Source: Desertimonas flava | GTDB taxonomy: Bacteria; Actinomycetota; Acidimicrobiia; Acidimicrobiales; Ilumatobacteraceae | NCBI RefSeq assembly: GCF_003426815.1 | Contig: NZ_QKYK01000003.1 | Location: 1-64,000 of the forward strand | DNA: 64,000 nucleotides | Direction of reading: 5' to 3' | Shown here: positions 59,477 through 64,000 of the stretch, piece after piece | Layout of the letters: the number at the start of each line of letters is the position of its first letter | Position numbering within the stretch: position 1 is the first letter of the stretch | Notes under the pieces: generated by a model | What the model saw: only the letters and a program-made list of their open reading frames with translations | What the model was told of the DNA's origin: nothing | The model's database searches: none | Program-made: the position numbers and the translations under genes

Positions 59477-60325
59477 ATGGCGCTCGTAGCGGCAGGCTTC
59501 CTCGGTCACGGCTCGCCGATGAACGCCCTCGAGCACAATCGCTACACCGAGGCGTGGCGGGCGTTCGGGGCGAGCGTCCGGGCGCCACGGGCGATCCTCG
59601 TCGTGTCGGCCCACTGGTACATCAACGCATCGGCCGTCACGGCGATGCCGGCGCCGCGGACGATCCACGACTTCTACGGCTTCCCCGACGAGCTCTTCGC
59701 CGTCGACTATCCGGCGCCGGGCGATCCTGCGCTCGCCCAGGAGATCGCCGACGTCGTGGCGCCCACCTGGATCGGCCTCGACGCCGACAGCTGGGGCATC
59801 GACCACGGCACGTGGTCGGTCCTCGTCCACGCCTTTCCCGACGCGACGATCCCCGTGCTCCAGCTGTCGATCAACGCCACCAAGTCGTTCGAGGACCACC
59901 TGGCCCTCGGCGCCCAGCTGGCGCCACTACGTGAGCGTGGCGTGCTCATCCTCGGCAGCGGCAACGTGGTCCACAACCTGCGCCGGGTCGATTGGGCCCA
60001 GCCCGACGCCGCCTTCGACTGGACGCGGCGGTTCGACGAGCACGTGGTCGAGCTGATGGCCACCCGGCCCGAGGATCTCCCCGGGGTCACCGTGCACCCC
60101 GACTACGCCATGGCCGTGCCGACGCCCGACCACTTCATCCCGCTGCTGTACCTCGCCGGGCTCGCCGCCGCGGCGGGCGAGCCGGCGGCGAGCTTCGCCG
60201 AGGGGTATGCGATGGGATCGCTGTCGATGACGTGCTACTCGCTCGGCGTCACGACGCCCAGCGCCGATGCCGCAGAGGGAGCGCCGGCGCTCCCCCACCA
60301 CCCTGCGGACGAGACCAACGTATGA
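59477..60325 (+). CDS. DODA-type extradiol ring-cleavage dioxygenase (LigB family)
   Basis: A 282-residue protein. FLGHGSPMNAL at residues 8-18, VVSAHWYI near 45, DHGTWSVL near 115 and GSGNVVHNLR near 158 give the metal and active-site histidines of the DODA/YgiD group. In plants and bacteria such enzymes open catechol rings (for example 4,5-opening of DOPA). Length matches YgiD (about 270). The C-terminal 20 residues are not conserved. It converges with the phosphotransferase gene, 20 bases apart. Confidence 0.9.
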   Translation: MALVAAGFLGHGSPMNALEHNRYTEAWRAFGASVRAPRAILVVSAHWYINASAVTAMPAPRTIHDFYGFPDELFAVDYPAPGDPALAQEIADVVAPTWIGLDADSWGIDHGTWSVLVHAFPDATIPVLQLSINATKSFEDHLALGAQLAPLRERGVLILGSGNVVHNLRRVDWAQPDAAFDWTRRFDEHVVELMATRPEDLPGVTVHPDYAMAVPTPDHFIPLLYLAGLAAAAGEPAASFAEGYAMGSLSMTCYSLGVTTPSADAAEGAPALPHHPADETNV

Positions 60326-60345
60326 CGAGCCCCGACGTCTGAGGG

Positions 60346-61422
60346 CTACGGCTCGTTCAGAAGGGCCGGCGCGTCGAGGTCGAGCGCCTGGCGGGCGTGG
60401 CGCGACGCCATCGTGAGGAACATCGCGTCGCCCCGGTCGGTGCGCTCGACCAGCATCGACGCCACCATCGCCATGATCAGGCCGGTCCACGTGCCGCGGC
60501 GGTAGTCGCGCCAGCAGCGGTCCCAGTCGTAGCCGGTGATCCCTGCGGTGAGCAGGCCGGCGTGGTACTCGCGCACGAGGTCCTCCTCGACCGCGCGCCG
60601 ATCGTCGGCCAGCAGGCCGGCGCCGATGAAGTAGGCGACGTCGTTCAGGGCCGGGCCGTGAGTCACGGTCTGCCAGTCGACGACGGTGACGGTGGGCCCG
60701 TTCGACCCCTGACCGAACAGCAGGTTGTCGAGGCGATAGTCGCTGTGGACGATCGTCGTGGGCGTGGTGTCGGCGTGCAGGTAGGCGTCGAGCGAACCGA
60801 TGAGCGCGTCGCCGGCCACCTTCACGTGGCCCTCGACGCGCTCGGCATAGCGCTCGGTGAACTGCGACCAGGCGAGGGGGATCAGCATGCCGAGCATCTG
60901 CTTGCCCGTGGCAGGATCGCGGTGCAGCCACTCGATGTCGGCGAGCGTCGGATCGTCCCACCGCGGGGCGTGGAGGCCGATGAGCTCGGACAGGGCGGCC
61001 CGGGCCTCGTCGACCGAGCACCCGGCGAGCTGATCGCCCTGGCGGGCCGGCGCCATGTCCTCCATGAGCAGCACGAAGCTCGCCGTCGTCACGTCGATGT
61101 CGGCGTAGTGGATGCGTGGGGTGCGGATCGGCAGGTCCGCGGCCAGCTGCTGATAGAAGCGCACCTCGTTCTCGTAGTTGCGCAGCTGCAGGGCCGTCGC
61201 CCGGCTCGTCTCGTCGGCCGCCGGGAGCTTGGCGATGATGGTCGCCGGCGCATCGGGCGCGGCGCCCGGGCCGTAGGAGAGCGTGAGGCGCATGCTGTCG
61301 CACATCTGGCCGGTGCCGACGGGGGCCAGCTCGACCGCGGTGACGGGCCATCCGAGCGCGGCCGACAGCCAGTCGGCGGTGAGCGCCCCGGGCGTGTCGG
61401 CGATGGTGAGCACGTCGCTCAT
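60346..61422 (-). CDS. APH-fold phosphotransferase
   Basis: A 358-residue protein. PVGTGQMCDSMRLTLSY is the nucleotide loop, AKLPAADETS the lysine strand, VHSDYRLDNLLFG the catalytic loop with Asp (usually HGDxxxxN; here HSD) and VVDWQTVTHGPALNDVAYF the metal site. Related genes of Acidimicrobiia and mycobacteria are annotated as aminoglycoside phosphotransferases but probably act on small acyl or alcohol substrates. No acyl-CoA dehydrogenase is nearby. ATG 61422 gives the best N-terminus. Confidence 0.85.
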   Translation of the reverse strand: MSDVLTIADTPGALTADWLSAALGWPVTAVELAPVGTGQMCDSMRLTLSYGPGAAPDAPATIIAKLPAADETSRATALQLRNYENEVRFYQQLAADLPIRTPRIHYADIDVTTASFVLLMEDMAPARQGDQLAGCSVDEARAALSELIGLHAPRWDDPTLADIEWLHRDPATGKQMLGMLIPLAWSQFTERYAERVEGHVKVAGDALIGSLDAYLHADTTPTTIVHSDYRLDNLLFGQGSNGPTVTVVDWQTVTHGPALNDVAYFIGAGLLADDRRAVEEDLVREYHAGLLTAGITGYDWDRCWRDYRRGTWTGLIMAMVASMLVERTDRGDAMFLTMASRHARQALDLDAPALLNEP

Positions 61423-61571
61423 GCCGGCAACACCTCGAGCGCGAGCCGGTCGTCGAGCGCCCTCGGTCTGATCACGTCGAATCTCCCCCTTCCGTCGATC
61501 GGCCGAGCCCTGGAGGCCGACCGTTTTCGACGCTACGAGATCGCCGTCGCCGCTGCCATGCTGGAGCACGC

Positions 61572-64000
<2,429 letters not shown>

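Overview
The window is high-GC DNA with the gene style of an actinobacterium, probably of class Acidimicrobiia (an Ilumatobacter-like lineage; inferred, not proven). Signs are the two DUF2510 proteins, an acyl-CoA dehydrogenase followed by a kinase-like phosphotransferase with a DUF6285-like tail, frequent GTG starts, many 4-base ATGA/GTGA gene overlaps and a probable leaderless promoter. The only RNA gene seen is a tRNA-Ala(GGC) near 59.3 kb. No rRNA and no CRISPR array were seen.

Layout. 1-12.9 kb is ordinary chromosome: the tail of an unknown gene, a histidine phosphatase, a DUF2510 membrane protein, a heterodimeric ABC exporter pair, DoxX, an acetyltransferase, a hexapeptide acyltransferase with a CPBP protease, an FAD oxidoreductase, a ProA-like dehydrogenase and an ETHE1-like metallo-hydrolase. 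12.8-27.9 kb is a 15-kb integrated element. It is bounded by perfect 62-bp direct repeats, the left one being the intact 3' end of the metallo-hydrolase gene. Paired TGCACACA sites lie just inside both ends. It carries two tyrosine recombinases, a serine recombinase, three ribbon-helix-helix proteins, a two-winged-helix/zinc-ribbon replication-type protein, one phage connector-like protein, an abortive-infection-like protein, a damaged trypsin-like protease, and a tightly overlapped operon of an unknown protein, a PD-(D/E)xK-like protein and a protein kinase that lacks its catalytic aspartate. That operon is the best candidate here for an undescribed system. No conjugation genes and no complete phage morphogenesis set are present, so the element looks like a phage satellite or small genomic island.

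27.9-40.3 kb is chromosome again: a lipoprotein, an M48 peptidase, an acyl-CoA dehydrogenase/phosphotransferase pair, a carboxyltransferase fused to a biotinyl domain, a UDP-glucuronate decarboxylase-like epimerase, MsrB, an EamA transporter, a CaiB-type CoA transferase and an MMPL/RND transporter. 40.6-49.3 kb is one exopolysaccharide operon: two glycosyltransferases, a pyruvyl transferase, a flippase-GT39 fusion, a cellulose-synthase-like GT2 and a GH8 glucanase. 49.4-54.9 kb holds a NarL-type response regulator convergent with an ABC ATPase/histidine kinase/FtsX permease operon. 55-64 kb holds a cupredoxin-like secreted protein, an ArsR/SRPBCC pair behind a palindromic promoter, a Tat-exported phospholipase C-like enzyme, the tRNA with its terminator, an extradiol dioxygenase, an aminoglycoside-phosphotransferase-fold protein and the first 2.4 kb of an HrpA helicase.

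Dispersed palindromes (two copies of a CCGAGTGTTGAA element, a GGAGGGTAAATACC inverted repeat, a 32-bp palindrome in the promoter region of the polysaccharide operon) are listed separately.
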